From contig QJWJ01000094.1 in the NCBI GenBank assembly GCA_003235365.1, positions 1-35,447 of the forward strand: DNA of 35,447 nt. Reading direction: 5' to 3'. The notes under the pieces were generated by a model. The model searched no databases, was not told where the DNA came from, and saw nothing but the letters and a program-made list of their open reading frames with translations. The position numbers were made by a program, and so were the translations under genes. Shown here piece by piece: positions 1-8,897 of this stretch (position 1 is its first letter; each line of letters starts with the position of its first letter). Source of the stretch: Deltaproteobacteria bacterium. GTDB taxonomy: Bacteria; Myxococcota_A; Polyangia; Polyangiales; Polyangiaceae.

Positions 1-114
1 GTGTTCGGTGGCAGCGGGCAGTTGCCGCCAGCGGCGCTCGACCTCGTCGAGGACGGCCAAAGCGACGGCGTCGTCGCCGCCCGCGGCTTGACCGAGGGCG
101 ACGAGGCGAATCAC
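1..114 (-). CDS. [NiFe] hydrogenase maturation protease, N-terminal fragment
   Basis: Only the first 38 codons lie in the window; the rest is beyond the left edge. The GTG start at 114 shares a GTGA overlap with the stop of the hydrogenase large subunit, the same 4-base coupling seen elsewhere in this operon. The N-terminus (LVALGQAAGGDDAVALAVL) resembles the opening beta-strand and Asp-Asp motif of the HycI/HybD/HyaD endopeptidases, whose acidic residue binds nickel. Known role of the family: it trims the C-terminal tail of the large subunit after nickel insertion. The large subunit just upstream ends in such a tail (9 residues after the last His), so the assignment rests on both motif and position. 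The fragment is too short to exclude another protein. Confidence 0.72.
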   Translation of the reverse strand, partial: MIRLVALGQAAGGDDAVALAVLDEVERRWRQLPAATEH

Positions 115-1403
115 GATCGGACCACCTCGAGCTTCAGGAAATGCGTCGAGCACGAGATGCATGGGTCGTAGTTGCGCACCGCTTGCTCGGCGAGCCACGT
201 GGCCGCCTCGTGCTCTTTGCTGACCAGCTGCGGAGCGAGCGCAAACAGATCTTCTTCGATCGTGCGCTGGTTCTGCGATGTCGGCGGCACGATGCGAGCC
301 AGGCTGATGGCGCCCGTTTCGTCGAAGTCGTAGCGGTGAAAGAGGATGCCCCGAGGCGCTTCCGTACAGCCGTAGCCACTGCCGGCGCGCAGCGGCACGT
401 CCACCGCCGGGTGCTTCGGGCGAACGTAGCTCTCGATGATCTCGATGGCCTCGTCGAGCACTTGGAGCGTCTCGACGGCACGAACGAGGAGGCTCTTGAA
501 CGGGTTGCAAAGGGGCAGCTCGAGCCCCGCAGCGTCGGCTGCGGCACGGGCCACTGGTCGCAAGCGATCGCGATTGAGGTTGAAGCGGGCCAGCGGACCA
601 CAGAAGTACGCGCCGCGCTCTTTGACTACCGAGTGCAACGCCGTGCTGTGCGACACGTGGCGCTCTTCGAAGTGGTCTTCGAACCGTTCCGCTGGCACGT
701 CGATGCCCTTGCTGGAAGTGATGTTGCCTTCGCAAAATGGGTATTGCGCGTCGTCGCCTGCTTCGCGTAGCGCGACGAACTCGTAGTCGCGCTCGAACTC
801 GGGAAACGGAAGCTCACACAGCCAGTCGAAAGCGCCCTGCATCTTGCTGAGCGCGTCGCGAAGGCGAGGCAACAACGCCTGCATCTGTGCGGGCTCAGGC
901 AACCGGTAGAAGCCGCCCACCTTGACGTTGATCGGATGCACTTCGCGTCCGCCGAGCAGCGAGACGATTGCGTTGCCCGCCTTCTTCACCGCGAGCCCGA
1001 GCTTGACCATTTCCGGGTGTTGCTTGGCAACGTCCAGAGCGCTCTGCATGCCGAGAAAGTCGGGCACGTGCAGCATGAACATGTGGAGCGCGTGGCTTTC
1101 AATCCATTCGCCGCAATACAGCAAACGCCGCAGGCGCTCCAGCTGCGGATCGAGCCGTACGCCCAGGCCATTCTCCACGGCGTGGCAAGCGCTCATCTGA
1201 TACGCCACGGGGCAGATGCCACAGATTCGAGCCGTGATGTCGGGCGTTTCCAGCACGGAGCGACCGACGAGGAAGCCCTCGAAGAAGCGCGGCGGCTCGA
1301 AAATGGACAATTCGACGCGACTCGGCGCGTCGCCGTCGAAGAGGATTTTCAGAGCGCCCTCCCCCTCGACCCGCGCCAGGTAATCGACCTGTATCGTCTT
1401 CAC
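111..1403 (-). CDS. group 3b [NiFe] hydrogenase large (alpha) subunit
   Basis: A 430-residue catalytic subunit carrying the NiFe(CN)2CO site for H2 oxidation or evolution. The N-terminal ligand motif RICGICP sits at residues 59-65 (C61, C64). The C-terminal DPCISCSTH motif (C415, C418, H421) is followed by a 9-residue tail that should be removed by the protease encoded next. The first motif has Tyr where RxCGxCxxxH hydrogenases have His. Start: GTG at 1403, chosen because an AAGGAG-like site lies just upstream, it gives a GTGA overlap with the small-subunit stop, and the protein then begins with the typical [16 protein letters not shown]. There is no membrane segment or Tat signal, so it is cytoplasmic. 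Subunit composition of the operon (FAD/NAD reductase and 4Fe-4S beta subunit) points to group 3b (sulfhydrogenase/NADP-linked type). Confidence 0.95.
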   Translation of the reverse strand: MKTIQVDYLARVEGEGALKILFDGDAPSRVELSIFEPPRFFEGFLVGRSVLETPDITARICGICPVAYQMSACHAVENGLGVRLDPQLERLRRLLYCGEWIESHALHMFMLHVPDFLGMQSALDVAKQHPEMVKLGLAVKKAGNAIVSLLGGREVHPINVKVGGFYRLPEPAQMQALLPRLRDALSKMQGAFDWLCELPFPEFERDYEFVALREAGDDAQYPFCEGNITSSKGIDVPAERFEDHFEERHVSHSTALHSVVKERGAYFCGPLARFNLNRDRLRPVARAAADAAGLELPLCNPFKSLLVRAVETLQVLDEAIEIIESYVRPKHPAVDVPLRAGSGYGCTEAPRGILFHRYDFDETGAISLARIVPPTSQNQRTIEEDLFALAPQLVSKEHEAATWLAEQAVRNYDPCISCSTHFLKLEVVRS

Positions 1404-2266
1404 GATTGCTCTCCTTCGGGGACACTGGGTGGATGCGACGCGCTTGAAGTTCGCGCTACCAAGCGATGGGCGGGCACGAACGCGGGCGCCGCGACGTTGA
1501 ACGTCGCGTACAGTCGGGTCAGCTCGAGATCGCTCGCCCCACAGGCCCTGAGGTGTTCGACCAAGCTCGTCGCGTTGCAGGATTCGGCCGGACCAAAGCA
1601 ACCGAAGCACGGCCGGTCGTAGCTCGGGCACAACGCGTTGCAGCCAGCATGAGTGACCGGGCCGAGACACGCGGAGCCTTTGCTCACCATCAGACACGTG
1701 GTGCCGCGTGCCTTGCATTCGATGCACACGCTGTGGCTGCGAACGGCAGGGGTACGGCCTTGTAATGCCGCGAGCAAGACTTCGAGCAGTTGGTGCTTGT
1801 CGATGGGACAACCGCGCAGTTCGTAGTCGACCGGGACGTGATCGGAAATCGCCGTGCTGGTCGCCAGCGTGCGGATGTAGCGGGGCTCGGCATAAACAGC
1901 GCGGATGAAGTCGCCGACGTCGGCAAAGTTGCGCAACGCCTGGATCCCACCCGACGTCGCGCAGGCACCGATCGTGATCAGCCGCTTGCTCTGCTTTCTG
2001 ACTTCCCGAATGCGCTTTCGGTCCTCTTCGGTGGTGATCGACCCCTCCACCAGCGTAACGTCGTACGGCCCTTCGAGGGTGCGACGAGTCGCTTCGAGGA
2101 AGTAGGCGATCTCGACCGCTCCCGCTACCGCGAGCAGTTCGTCTTCACAGTCCAGCAAGCTGAGCTGACAGCCGTCACACGACGCGAACTTGAAGACCGC
2201 GAGCTTGGGTCTGGACGACACCGAGTCGTTCACGGCACTCCGTTCGTCCTGTTGCGACACAGTCAT
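1400..2266 (-). CDS. group 3b [NiFe] hydrogenase small (delta) subunit
   Basis: A 288-residue iron-sulfur subunit passing electrons between the NiFe site and the diaphorase subunits. Proximal-cluster cysteines are visible as CDGC (30, 33), GACATSGG (102) and RGCPID (153). A Cys-rich C-terminal half (181, 184, 191, 200, 209, 213, 220, 223, 230) would bind further 4Fe-4S clusters, as in soluble group 3 enzymes. There is no Tat leader and no C-terminal membrane helix, which fits a cytoplasmic enzyme. Start: ATG at 2266 in an ATGA overlap with the reductase stop codon. The roughly 18 residues before the first beta-strand ([10 protein letters not shown]) are a poorly conserved leader, so a slightly later start cannot be excluded. 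Confidence 0.93.
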   Translation of the reverse strand: MTVSQQDERSAVNDSVSSRPKLAVFKFASCDGCQLSLLDCEDELLAVAGAVEIAYFLEATRRTLEGPYDVTLVEGSITTEEDRKRIREVRKQSKRLITIGACATSGGIQALRNFADVGDFIRAVYAEPRYIRTLATSTAISDHVPVDYELRGCPIDKHQLLEVLLAALQGRTPAVRSHSVCIECKARGTTCLMVSKGSACLGPVTHAGCNALCPSYDRPCFGCFGPAESCNATSLVEHLRACGASDLELTRLYATFNVAAPAFVPAHRLVARTSSASHPPSVPEGEQS

Positions 2267-3081
2267 AGTTCGACAATCCTCAGCAGTGGCTCGGCTTCGG
2301 GCCACGGCAGCACCGGCCCCGTCTTGCACAACAGATGTGGCCCGAGCTGGCAATGACCACAGACGCCAATCCCGCAACGCATGTTGCGCTCCAGCGAAAC
2401 GAACACCTGCGATTGCGGAACGCCGAGCGCGCGCAACGTTCTGGCGCCGAAGCGCATCATGACTTCAGGGCCGCAGACGTACGCCCACGTCCGGCCAGCA
2501 TCGCAGCCCAGCTGGTCGACATACTTGGTCACGACACCGGTGTTCCCAGACCACCCCGGATCGCCCCGGTCCACGGTGACGATGCACACGTGGTCCTGCG
2601 CCCAGCTTTTCAACTGGCCGCCGAATAGCAAGTCAGCGGGGGTGCGCGCGCCATAGACGATGAACAACCGTTGCTGGCGCGCGATCGCGCGATGGATGAC
2701 CGGACGCAGCGGCGCCAGACCAATCCCGCCCGCGATGACGACGACGTCTGCGCCGATTGGAGGCTCCGGCCACGGCTTGCCGTAGGGACCCCGCACACCC
2801 AGCTCATCGCCGACAGCCAAGCGTGCCAGCGCGCGGGTCGTGGGACCCACGGCGCGCACCGTATGCACCAGCCGCGACGGCTGCTCGGGATCGCCGCTGA
2901 TCGAGATGGCGACCTCTCCGTGACCCGGAACGTACAGCATGTCGAACTGGCCGGGTTGGAACGTCCAGGCCGAAGGCACGCTCAATTCGAGCGTCACCAC
3001 GTCGGCCGACTCCTGCACTCTGCGCTCGATCGGCAGCAACTGGGGCACCATGCCGTCACCCAGTGAAGCCAAGACCGTCAC
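2263..3081 (-). CDS. hydrogenase FAD/NAD(P)-binding (gamma) reductase subunit
   Basis: A 272-residue flavoprotein of the ferredoxin-NADP reductase superfamily, transferring electrons between the hydrogenase clusters and NAD(P). An N-terminal FAD barrel shows FQPGQF (41-46) and GPYG (99-101 region). The nucleotide-binding half shows [11 protein letters not shown] (about 117-127) and a CGP motif (203-205). A C-terminal 2Fe-2S site of the dihydroorotate dehydrogenase B type has C236, C241, C244 and C252 in [10 protein letters not shown]...LC. The GTG start at 3081 overlaps the preceding stop (GTGA) and has a GGGGAG Shine-Dalgarno. Whether NAD or NADP is preferred cannot be read from the sequence. 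Confidence 0.93.
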   Translation of the reverse strand: MTVLASLGDGMVPQLLPIERRVQESADVVTLELSVPSAWTFQPGQFDMLYVPGHGEVAISISGDPEQPSRLVHTVRAVGPTTRALARLAVGDELGVRGPYGKPWPEPPIGADVVVIAGGIGLAPLRPVIHRAIARQQRLFIVYGARTPADLLFGGQLKSWAQDHVCIVTVDRGDPGWSGNTGVVTKYVDQLGCDAGRTWAYVCGPEVMMRFGARTLRALGVPQSQVFVSLERNMRCGIGVCGHCQLGPHLLCKTGPVLPWPEAEPLLRIVEL

Positions 3082-3545
3082 GTCAGCTCCCCTTTGTAGA
3101 CGTCGAGCTGCTGCAATCGCGCGTGGGACAAACGCGTGTGTACCTCGACCAGCAATCGCTCGAGCAGCTTCGCGGCAAAGACCGCGTCCTGCCGCAACTT
3201 GCCGCGCAGACAATCTCCAGGGATCGCGAACGCCAACACCGCCGTCGCGGCGCGGGCATCGACGTGCCATTCGTGCGGCGCGACGATCGCCGAAGCCCCC
3301 AACGTCGCCCCCGCACCGAGCCGCTCGACCGCAACGGCACCACGGCCAGGCACGTGGCTTTGCAGGTCGACCTCCCCCTGACGAATCAAGTAGAGCCAGT
3401 CTTTCGCCTGGCCCTCGGCGAACAGCAAATCCCCGGCAGCAAAGCGTTGGTTCTTCACACAGCCGGCGAGAAACTCGACCATTTCGGGCGTCATCCCGGC
3501 AGTGAGTGGGTGTTGCTTCAAACTGCGTGCAAGGGATTCAGTCAT
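3078..3545 (-). CDS. cyclic nucleotide-binding-fold protein embedded in hydrogenase operon
   Basis: A 155-residue protein with one CAP-type effector domain (about residues 12-125: FAAGDLLFAEG, then DWLYLIRQGEVDL) and a short helical end. It has no DNA-binding helix-turn-helix, so it is not a Crp/Fnr regulator. The phosphate-binding cassette is degenerate: where cAMP binders have FGE-A-L, this one has LGASAI (about 82-87), lacking the ribose-binding Glu, though an Arg (R98) remains. It sits between the beta and gamma subunit genes with 4- to 8-base overlaps on both sides, so it is probably co-expressed at similar levels and may be an accessory or regulatory subunit. Start taken as ATG 3545; a TTG two codons upstream is possible. 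Confidence 0.85.
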   Translation of the reverse strand: MTESLARSLKQHPLTAGMTPEMVEFLAGCVKNQRFAAGDLLFAEGQAKDWLYLIRQGEVDLQSHVPGRGAVAVERLGAGATLGASAIVAPHEWHVDARAATAVLAFAIPGDCLRGKLRQDAVFAAKLLERLLVEVHTRLSHARLQQLDVYKGELT

Positions 3546-4683
3546 GACCAACCTCGGATCCGTGCTCGGGTTGTTTCGCTATCGCGGCGATCTCTTCGGT
3601 GACGTCGATGGCCACGGGGCACCAGGTGATGCAGCGCCCACAGCCGACGCAACCCGATTGGGCGAACTGATCGAACCACGACGAGAACTTGTGGGTGAGC
3701 CACTGGCGGTAACGCGACATCGTCGACGCGCGCACCGAGCCGCCGTGCAGGTGCGTGAAGTCGGACGTGAAGCACGAGTCCCACACCCGATCGCGGGACA
3801 TCGTCTCGTCGCCCTCCTCGCCCTGGAACTGGTTTCTCTCCTCCACGGTGGAGCAGAAACACGTCGGGCAGACCATCGTGCAGTTGCCACACGCGAGGCA
3901 GCGCTCGGCCACTTCGTTCCAGCGCGGGTGCTCCGGATTGTCGCGCAACGCGCTGCGCGCGGCGTGGGCATCGACGCGCCGAGTGATCGCCTCGCGCACC
4001 TGCCGTTCTGTCTCGGCAGCGAGTTCGACCTGTTCCTGGTCGGCAGATTTCGACTCGACCGTGTCGAGAACGGTTTGCCCGCGTTCGCTGCCCGCCTCGA
4101 CGAGATACTCGACGCCCGATCCGCCGTCGATTTCGGTCAGCGCCAAGTCGAAGGGGCCCGCCGCACGGGGCCCGGTCCCCATGGACGTGCAGAAGCAGGT
4201 TCCCCCCGCGACGCTGCAGTGCACGGCAACGATGAACACGTCGCGGCGCCGCTCGGCGTAGCCAGCATCGACTGGGGGTTCGCCAGCGAGCACGCCATCG
4301 AGCGTCGAGAGCCCGGCGATGTCACACCCCCGAGCGCCGATCAGCGCCACGGGCGCGCGGTGGTGCGACGGCGCGACGAGCTGCGAGCCGTCCTTGCTCC
4401 GACGCAACGCAAACAGCTGTTGTCGTGGCGGGTGAAACACGTGCTTGAACGACCGCGACGTCGACGCGAAACCAAACAAACGCTCGTCGTCACGCTCCAC
4501 CAACCGGTAGCGCCCGGCGGCTTGCTCTTCGCCGATGCCACGCGGCAAGTCTGCCGCCGAAGACAGCTGCTCGAAAGCGATGGCCCCGTCGCGCACGGTG
4601 GGACCGATCAGCGCATACCCCTGCTGCTGCAGCTGCGACAGCAGATCCGCAAAGCCGCGCGAAGACAACGAACGCTGGGGCAT
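3538..4683 (-). CDS. hydrogenase 4Fe-4S beta subunit (sulfhydrogenase HydB type)
   Basis: A 381-residue electron-transfer subunit, first gene of the hydrogenase operon. Two C-terminal 4Fe-4S motifs are plain: [12 protein letters not shown] (C262, C265, C268, C272, followed by C275/C277) and [12 protein letters not shown] (C345, C348, C351, C355). Upstream cysteines in GARGCDIAG (C120) and GTCFCTS (C163, C165) match the N-terminal domain of this family. In archaeal sulfhydrogenase this subunit, with the gamma subunit, forms the sulfur/NAD(P)-reacting module. The start ATG 4683 is chosen because homologous beta subunits begin close to a helix like [15 protein letters not shown]; there is no clear Shine-Dalgarno, and a TATAAC hexamer lies 6 bases upstream (see regulatory entry). 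Confidence 0.92.
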   Translation of the reverse strand: MPQRSLSSRGFADLLSQLQQQGYALIGPTVRDGAIAFEQLSSAADLPRGIGEEQAAGRYRLVERDDERLFGFASTSRSFKHVFHPPRQQLFALRRSKDGSQLVAPSHHRAPVALIGARGCDIAGLSTLDGVLAGEPPVDAGYAERRRDVFIVAVHCSVAGGTCFCTSMGTGPRAAGPFDLALTEIDGGSGVEYLVEAGSERGQTVLDTVESKSADQEQVELAAETERQVREAITRRVDAHAARSALRDNPEHPRWNEVAERCLACGNCTMVCPTCFCSTVEERNQFQGEEGDETMSRDRVWDSCFTSDFTHLHGGSVRASTMSRYRQWLTHKFSSWFDQFAQSGCVGCGRCITWCPVAIDVTEEIAAIAKQPEHGSEVGHD

Positions 4684-4689
4684 GCCGCC

Positions 4690-4740
4690 GTTATACCGGA
4701 ACTTCCGAGCCGTCGAGATACCTGGCAGGCGCAACTTCCG
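4690..4740 (-). promoter_or_regulatory. candidate hydrogenase operon promoter and operator
   Basis: Seen: reading the minus strand, TATAAC (4695-4690) matches 5/6 of a -10 box and ends 6 bases before the beta-subunit ATG. Overlapping its upstream edge is the dyad CGGAA-c-TTCCG (4697-4707). The 8-mer AACTTCCG recurs at 4733-4740, 33 bases (about three helical turns) from its copy in the dyad. No -35 box is apparent. Inference: an activator-dependent promoter with two binding sites and little or no 5' leader. Confidence 0.35.
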
Positions 4741-4914
4741 CGCGACTCCGAAACAAGCCCTCAGACGGCGAAAAACTGCCAGCCCCGCGGTCAGAAACCA
4801 CACCAGGTGGCCTGTGGGACGCGCCGTGGCAAGGCCGGGTCGTCGGGCATTCCAACGGCTCGCGTCGACGACTCGCCTCGCGACGGGACGCACTGGCGCA
4901 AACCGATCGCGCGG

Positions 4915-5508
4915 TCAGCGTGGTCGACGAGCCACGACCTGTACGACCGAAGACGTCCCGCCGTGGTGAGCCCCTTCGAAGACGTCGCGCTTCAACTCGG
5001 CGGCATGCACGAACTCCAATCCGCTCAGCTCTGCTCGCAACGCGTCCAGAGTCATGAGCAGATCGGCCGACTTCGGACCGCCGGTGCCTAGCGCCAGCTG
5101 AGCTGGGGTGTACGCCTCGAGCACGAACACTCCCCCGGGCACGAGCCCGCCAACCACCGCCGCGTGAACCCGACGGCGCAGCGCCGATGGCACATGAGCC
5201 CAAATCGACACGATCACGTCCCACGCCCCAGGTTCGATGTCGAACGTTTCGAGCCCGGCGACGCGAGTCTCGATCGAAACGCCCGCGGTCCGGGCGAGAC
5301 GCTGTGCTTTGGCCATTCCGACTGGCGACTGGTCCATGGCGACCACGTCAAACCCCTCGCCTGCGAGATACACCGCGTTGCGCCCTTCACCCTCTGCCAA
5401 GCAGAGCGCTCGGCCCGAAGCGGGCAGACACGATCTCACCGAGACGAGAAAGTCGTTGGGCTTCGTACCGTAACAGTAGTCTTCGCCCGAGTAGCGTTCA
5501 TCCCACAT
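4915..5508 (-). CDS. class I SAM-dependent methyltransferase (TehB-like)
   Basis: A 197-residue Rossmann-fold methyltransferase. It begins MWDERYSGEDYCYGTKPNDFL, the usual opening of TehB/UbiE-like small-molecule methyltransferases. SAM motif I reads CLAEGEGRNAVYLA (about residues 36-49), the acidic end of strand 2 is VVAMDQSP, and post-I and motif II lie around DVIVSIWAHVP. The TehB group methylates tellurite, thiols or similar small nucleophiles; the substrate here is unknown. Start ATG 5508 has a GGGAG site 8 bases upstream. It lies 37 bases downstream of the GEVED lipoprotein on the same strand and may be co-transcribed with it; 231 bases separate it from the hydrogenase genes. Confidence 0.88.
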   Translation of the reverse strand: MWDERYSGEDYCYGTKPNDFLVSVRSCLPASGRALCLAEGEGRNAVYLAGEGFDVVAMDQSPVGMAKAQRLARTAGVSIETRVAGLETFDIEPGAWDVIVSIWAHVPSALRRRVHAAVVGGLVPGGVFVLEAYTPAQLALGTGGPKSADLLMTLDALRAELSGLEFVHAAELKRDVFEGAHHGGTSSVVQVVARRPR

Positions 5509-5545
5509 GCTTCGATCTCCCTCGACGACGGCGGCGTTCAGTACC

Positions 5546-6901
5546 TCACAACGCGCACGCACGCCGGACGCACTCGGCGGCGCGCTTGCCCGCCGTCATC
5601 GCGCAACAGCGACCACACTGGGCGGGTTCTCGAGCTTCGCAGTCTGGTGACCAAGGAACCACGCAGCAGCCGCTCGCACAGACCTTGCCACCGAAACAGC
5701 CACTGTCGGAGCTACACGAGAGCGGGCACGATCCCCGTTCGATGACGAAACGTGTAGCGGCAACCGAGCCATGGCCGAGCTCGACGCCACGCGCCGTGAC
5801 GCGGGACGCGGAGGAGCCAATCGGGACGGCAAACTCCCACTCCGAGGGCAGCGCGCCAGCCCGTTCGTACAGGCATTCGATTCGGGTCCGCGCGTTGGCC
5901 GCACTCACACCCTGAACTCGCTTTTCGTTGCTCCCGGCGTCCAACTCCAGCGAGCCGCACATCAGCGTGTGGCGCACGCCCCCTTTGAGGCGTTTGATGT
6001 CGAAATGCACCTGCCCTGGCAACGTCGAGCCCACCGGCGAAACCGAGCACTCCACCGACGCGAACTTGGATCCGTTGAATCCCCAATGGCCGTTGGGGCT
6101 GTCCGGATTCTCGCAACTGAGCGTGACCAGCGGTACGTCGGAGTCGACCAGTTCCACGAAGTAGTCCTCGACCTCCCCAGCACCGAACTGACCCGTCCCA
6201 TCCCAGCTCGACTCGATGGGGCGGTCGGTGACAGCCACGCGCATCCACAGTTGCATGGGCAGCTCCGGCCCATTTCCGTAGATGAACGGCGGCACGGTGA
6301 TCGAGCGCGTGCCGGTGTCGCCTTTGGCCATGTCGACGACGAAGTTCTGAACGGCCCACTCGCGCTCGTCGCCACGCCCCGACCCACCCCAGCGACCGTC
6401 ACCGTTGAGGTCGACCAACACGTTGAGCCACAGGTCGATGTCGGGATCGCTACGCCCGACGCGCAGCACCAGCCCAGCCAGCACCGGGTGCTGGTCCATG
6501 TTCAGGCTCAGCTCTTGCAGCCCGTCGTCATCGTCGTAGTCGAGGTTGCTTCGCCCGTCGGGGTCGTTCGGGTCGCTCGGGCCACGCTCCACGCTCCCCG
6601 ATTCACCCAGCCACGCGCGCTGCGGGTGCAACGCGCGTGCACCATTGTTCATCGCCAACGTCGGGAAATGCCCCTGCCTTGCGCCGGTGCGGTAACCCGT
6701 TGGGCGCTCATCGGGTGCGTCCCCGTAGTCCCCGAGTGCGGCGTTGCTCACGTCGTCCGCCGTCGACGCCGAGGGAGTGCAACCGAAGATGCCGCAGGCG
6801 AGCATCGCCCAGACCGTCGTCCCCTCCGGACGACCCCGACGACCCGCTGACGCGCCATCTGGACGCAGCGCGTCGAGGAATCGACAAACCCTTGGGATCA
6901 T
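5546..6901 (-). CDS. GEVED-domain lipoprotein with Cys-rich tail
   Basis: A 451-residue exported protein. The N-terminus is Arg-rich followed by TTVWAMLACGIFGC, a lipobox-like end with C41 as the likely lipidated residue. Next comes a DYGDAPD-type opening (DYGDAPDERPTGY), a calcium-loop-like VDLNGDGRWG, and FGAGEVEDYF, the hallmark that names the GEVED domain found in bacterial surface and secreted proteins. The last 55 residues contain 12 cysteines, including two CC pairs, and are probably a disulfide-bonded knot. Function unknown; surface binding is an inference. There is no Shine-Dalgarno before ATG 6901, and a good promoter ends 8 bases upstream, suggesting a leaderless message. The signal peptide n-region of about 28 residues is unusually long. 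Confidence 0.85.
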   Translation of the reverse strand: MIPRVCRFLDALRPDGASAGRRGRPEGTTVWAMLACGIFGCTPSASTADDVSNAALGDYGDAPDERPTGYRTGARQGHFPTLAMNNGARALHPQRAWLGESGSVERGPSDPNDPDGRSNLDYDDDDGLQELSLNMDQHPVLAGLVLRVGRSDPDIDLWLNVLVDLNGDGRWGGSGRGDEREWAVQNFVVDMAKGDTGTRSITVPPFIYGNGPELPMQLWMRVAVTDRPIESSWDGTGQFGAGEVEDYFVELVDSDVPLVTLSCENPDSPNGHWGFNGSKFASVECSVSPVGSTLPGQVHFDIKRLKGGVRHTLMCGSLELDAGSNEKRVQGVSAANARTRIECLYERAGALPSEWEFAVPIGSSASRVTARGVELGHGSVAATRFVIERGSCPLSCSSDSGCFGGKVCASGCCVVPWSPDCEAREPAQCGRCCAMTAGKRAAECVRRACAL

Positions 6902-7211
6902 TGCCGGGGATTGTTCCGGCGCCCCCCGGAGGTGTCAACATCAACCCGCGCCGAAGTGATGCCCCCGACGCTTCCCGGGCACCACGAGCTCGACCCGCAA
7001 CGCTCAGCGGTGAAACAGCGACCGGACGAGAGGTGGGGGCGCACGGGAACGTGGGAGCGATTGCGGCGATTGTGTCACCAGCGAATGGGTCCGCGGGCCC
7101 CGTCCCTGTCGCCCCGCGGCTGGACGAGTGGTGGCTCGTGGTGCAGCCTCGACGCCGGTTCGGTCCGATGCGGCGCGGCAGCGGCATCGTCCTCTGATAG
7201 AAAGCGACCAG
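6902..7211. other. divergent intergenic region
   Basis: 310 bases between two divergently transcribed lipoprotein genes. Apart from the minus-strand promoter at 6910-6938, I see no gene, tRNA or strong repeat. The plus-strand gene at 7212 lacks an obvious consensus promoter here. Confidence 0.6.
6910..6938 (-). promoter_or_regulatory. sigma-70-like promoter for GEVED lipoprotein
   Basis: On the minus strand TTGACA (6938-6933) is a perfect -35 box, followed after exactly 17 bases by AACAAT (6915-6910; 4/6 to TATAAT). Transcription would begin around 6903, one or two bases before the ATG at 6901. Confidence 0.5.
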
Positions 7212-8888
7212 ATGCGACCATCGTTCAACTTGGGCCCGCTCGTTCGCTTGGCGCTCGCCGTCTGCGCCGTGAGCGCGTGTACCGGAGAAGACCCACTCGA
7301 CTCCGACTCCCCCACCGAGCAGTCGGAGCGCGACACCGAAGCGGACGCGGGCCCCAACCCTCACGGTCGTTGGTTACCGTGCACGGCGATCACCGGTGAC
7401 GACGACGAGGACGCCCCTCGAGCCGAGTGCATCGTCGAGGAGTACCCAATGCACCGCGACGCAAAGGGAAAGCCCCTGGACGATCGAACGATCGAGGTGT
7501 TCTTCAAACGCTTTGCGTCACCGAAGGCGACCACTGCGCAGCTGTGGCTGCTCAACGGAGGTCCCGGTTTTCCGGGCACCGATTACGAGCGTTACGCGCT
7601 GTGGCTGCAAGAACGTCACCCAGGTCTGGAGATCTTCGTTCCCGACCATCGCGGCACCGGACGCTCGACCCTCATCGACTGCCCTCGAGCCTTCGAGGAC
7701 AGACCCATCGCGTCGCTGCTCCCCTTCAGCCCCCGGCGCGATTGCACGCGCGAAATGGTCGACGAGTGGGGGGAGGACATCTCCTTGCTGAGCGTCACCG
7801 AATCAGCCTGGGACGTCGTGACGATGATCGAGGCCACAGCCCGGCAAGGCGTGCCCGTCACCGTGCTCGGCAGTTCCTACGGCGGTTACTGGCTCAATCG
7901 CGTCTTGCAGGTCGGTGGCGATCGCATCGACTCGGCAGTTTTCGACAGCGCTCTGCGCCCGATAGGAGGACTGAGTGACGAAGACTTGATGGTGGAGCCC
8001 GAGCAAGCGGGCGTCGCCCTCCTCGAAGCTTGCGCCGATGACGAGGAATGCTCGACGCGCCTCGGCCCCGACCCGGTGAGCCGCGCCCTCGAGATCCTCG
8101 ACGAGGGGGGCACCTGTGAGGCTCTGACGGAACTTCAAATCAACCGTGTCTACTTGCAATACGTGCTCGCCAACGCCCTGGAACGATACTACCCGCGCGC
8201 GTTGATCCCCGCCGTGCTCTATCGCCTCGGACGCTGTGAACCTGAAGACGTGGACTTCATCGTCGCGTTCCGCGACGCGGTGTTCGACCACCCGGACCCC
8301 TTCGAATCGACGCCGGCACAAGCGCCCGCCAGCGCCGGTGTGAACATCATGGTCAACCTTTCGGAGATCATCACCGAACCGAGCACGAAGCAAGAGCTGC
8401 GAGAAACTTCCGACGCGTCCATCTTCAGCAGCTACGGCCCAGTCGTCGCGGGCTTGGAAGACAGACAGGCCGCCTCGCTTTACGAGCCTGACGACTACGT
8501 CGGGAAATGGGCCAAAACGTCCGCCAACATCCTGATCCTCCAGGGCAGTTTCGATCCGACGACGCCGCCGACCTATGGCCTCGAGATCGCCGAACACTAC
8601 GCTGGTCCCCGAACCTACTACTTCGAGATCGAACACGCCTCACACGGCGCGATCTACACCAGCCACCAGGTGGAAGATGGCCTGAGTTGTGGCGCGGTGA
8701 TCCAGGATCAATTCCTCGATGACCCCTCCGTCGAACCCGACGGGCAGTGCGCGTCGAACCCACCACCCTTTCAATTCGGGGCGAGCGACGAGTATCTCAT
8801 GGAGGTCTTCGGTCACACCAACGTGTGGGACAATCCCGAGCCGACCGTCGCGGACCGAATCGTGGGATCTCGGGACAAGGGCGAATGA
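7212..8888 (+). CDS. exported alpha/beta hydrolase lipoprotein (S33 peptidase type)
   Basis: A 558-residue lipoprotein with signal MRPSFNLGPLVRLALAVCAV and lipobox VSAC (C23), followed by an acidic, disordered linker to about residue 50. The hydrolase core shows the oxyanion motif NGGPGFPG (115-122), PDHRGTGRS (144-152), the nucleophile elbow GSSYGG with Ser222, and late acid and base candidates in LQGSFDPTTP and EHASHGAI. These are features of the S33/tripeptidyl-aminopeptidase (TAP-like) family that release N-terminal residues from peptides or hydrolyse esters. It probably acts in the periplasm or on the cell surface on peptides; the substrate is inferred. Start ATG 7212 is the one giving a standard lipoprotein signal. 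The next gene begins 9 bases after its stop. Confidence 0.9.
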   Translation: MRPSFNLGPLVRLALAVCAVSACTGEDPLDSDSPTEQSERDTEADAGPNPHGRWLPCTAITGDDDEDAPRAECIVEEYPMHRDAKGKPLDDRTIEVFFKRFASPKATTAQLWLLNGGPGFPGTDYERYALWLQERHPGLEIFVPDHRGTGRSTLIDCPRAFEDRPIASLLPFSPRRDCTREMVDEWGEDISLLSVTESAWDVVTMIEATARQGVPVTVLGSSYGGYWLNRVLQVGGDRIDSAVFDSALRPIGGLSDEDLMVEPEQAGVALLEACADDEECSTRLGPDPVSRALEILDEGGTCEALTELQINRVYLQYVLANALERYYPRALIPAVLYRLGRCEPEDVDFIVAFRDAVFDHPDPFESTPAQAPASAGVNIMVNLSEIITEPSTKQELRETSDASIFSSYGPVVAGLEDRQAASLYEPDDYVGKWAKTSANILILQGSFDPTTPPTYGLEIAEHYAGPRTYYFEIEHASHGAIYTSHQVEDGLSCGAVIQDQFLDDPSVEPDGQCASNPPPFQFGASDEYLMEVFGHTNVWDNPEPTVADRIVGSRDKGE

Positions 8889-8897
8889 GCACGCGCC

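Noticed and set aside
3502..5091. Plus-strand open frame of 529 codons opposite the hydrogenase beta subunit
   Set aside because: It is antisense to a clear iron-sulfur protein, has Arg/His-rich composition typical of GC-rich shadow frames, and no Shine-Dalgarno or domain.
7803..8636. Minus-strand frame of 277 codons in the S33 hydrolase gene
   Set aside because: Antisense shadow of a gene with intact catalytic motifs; no recognisable features.
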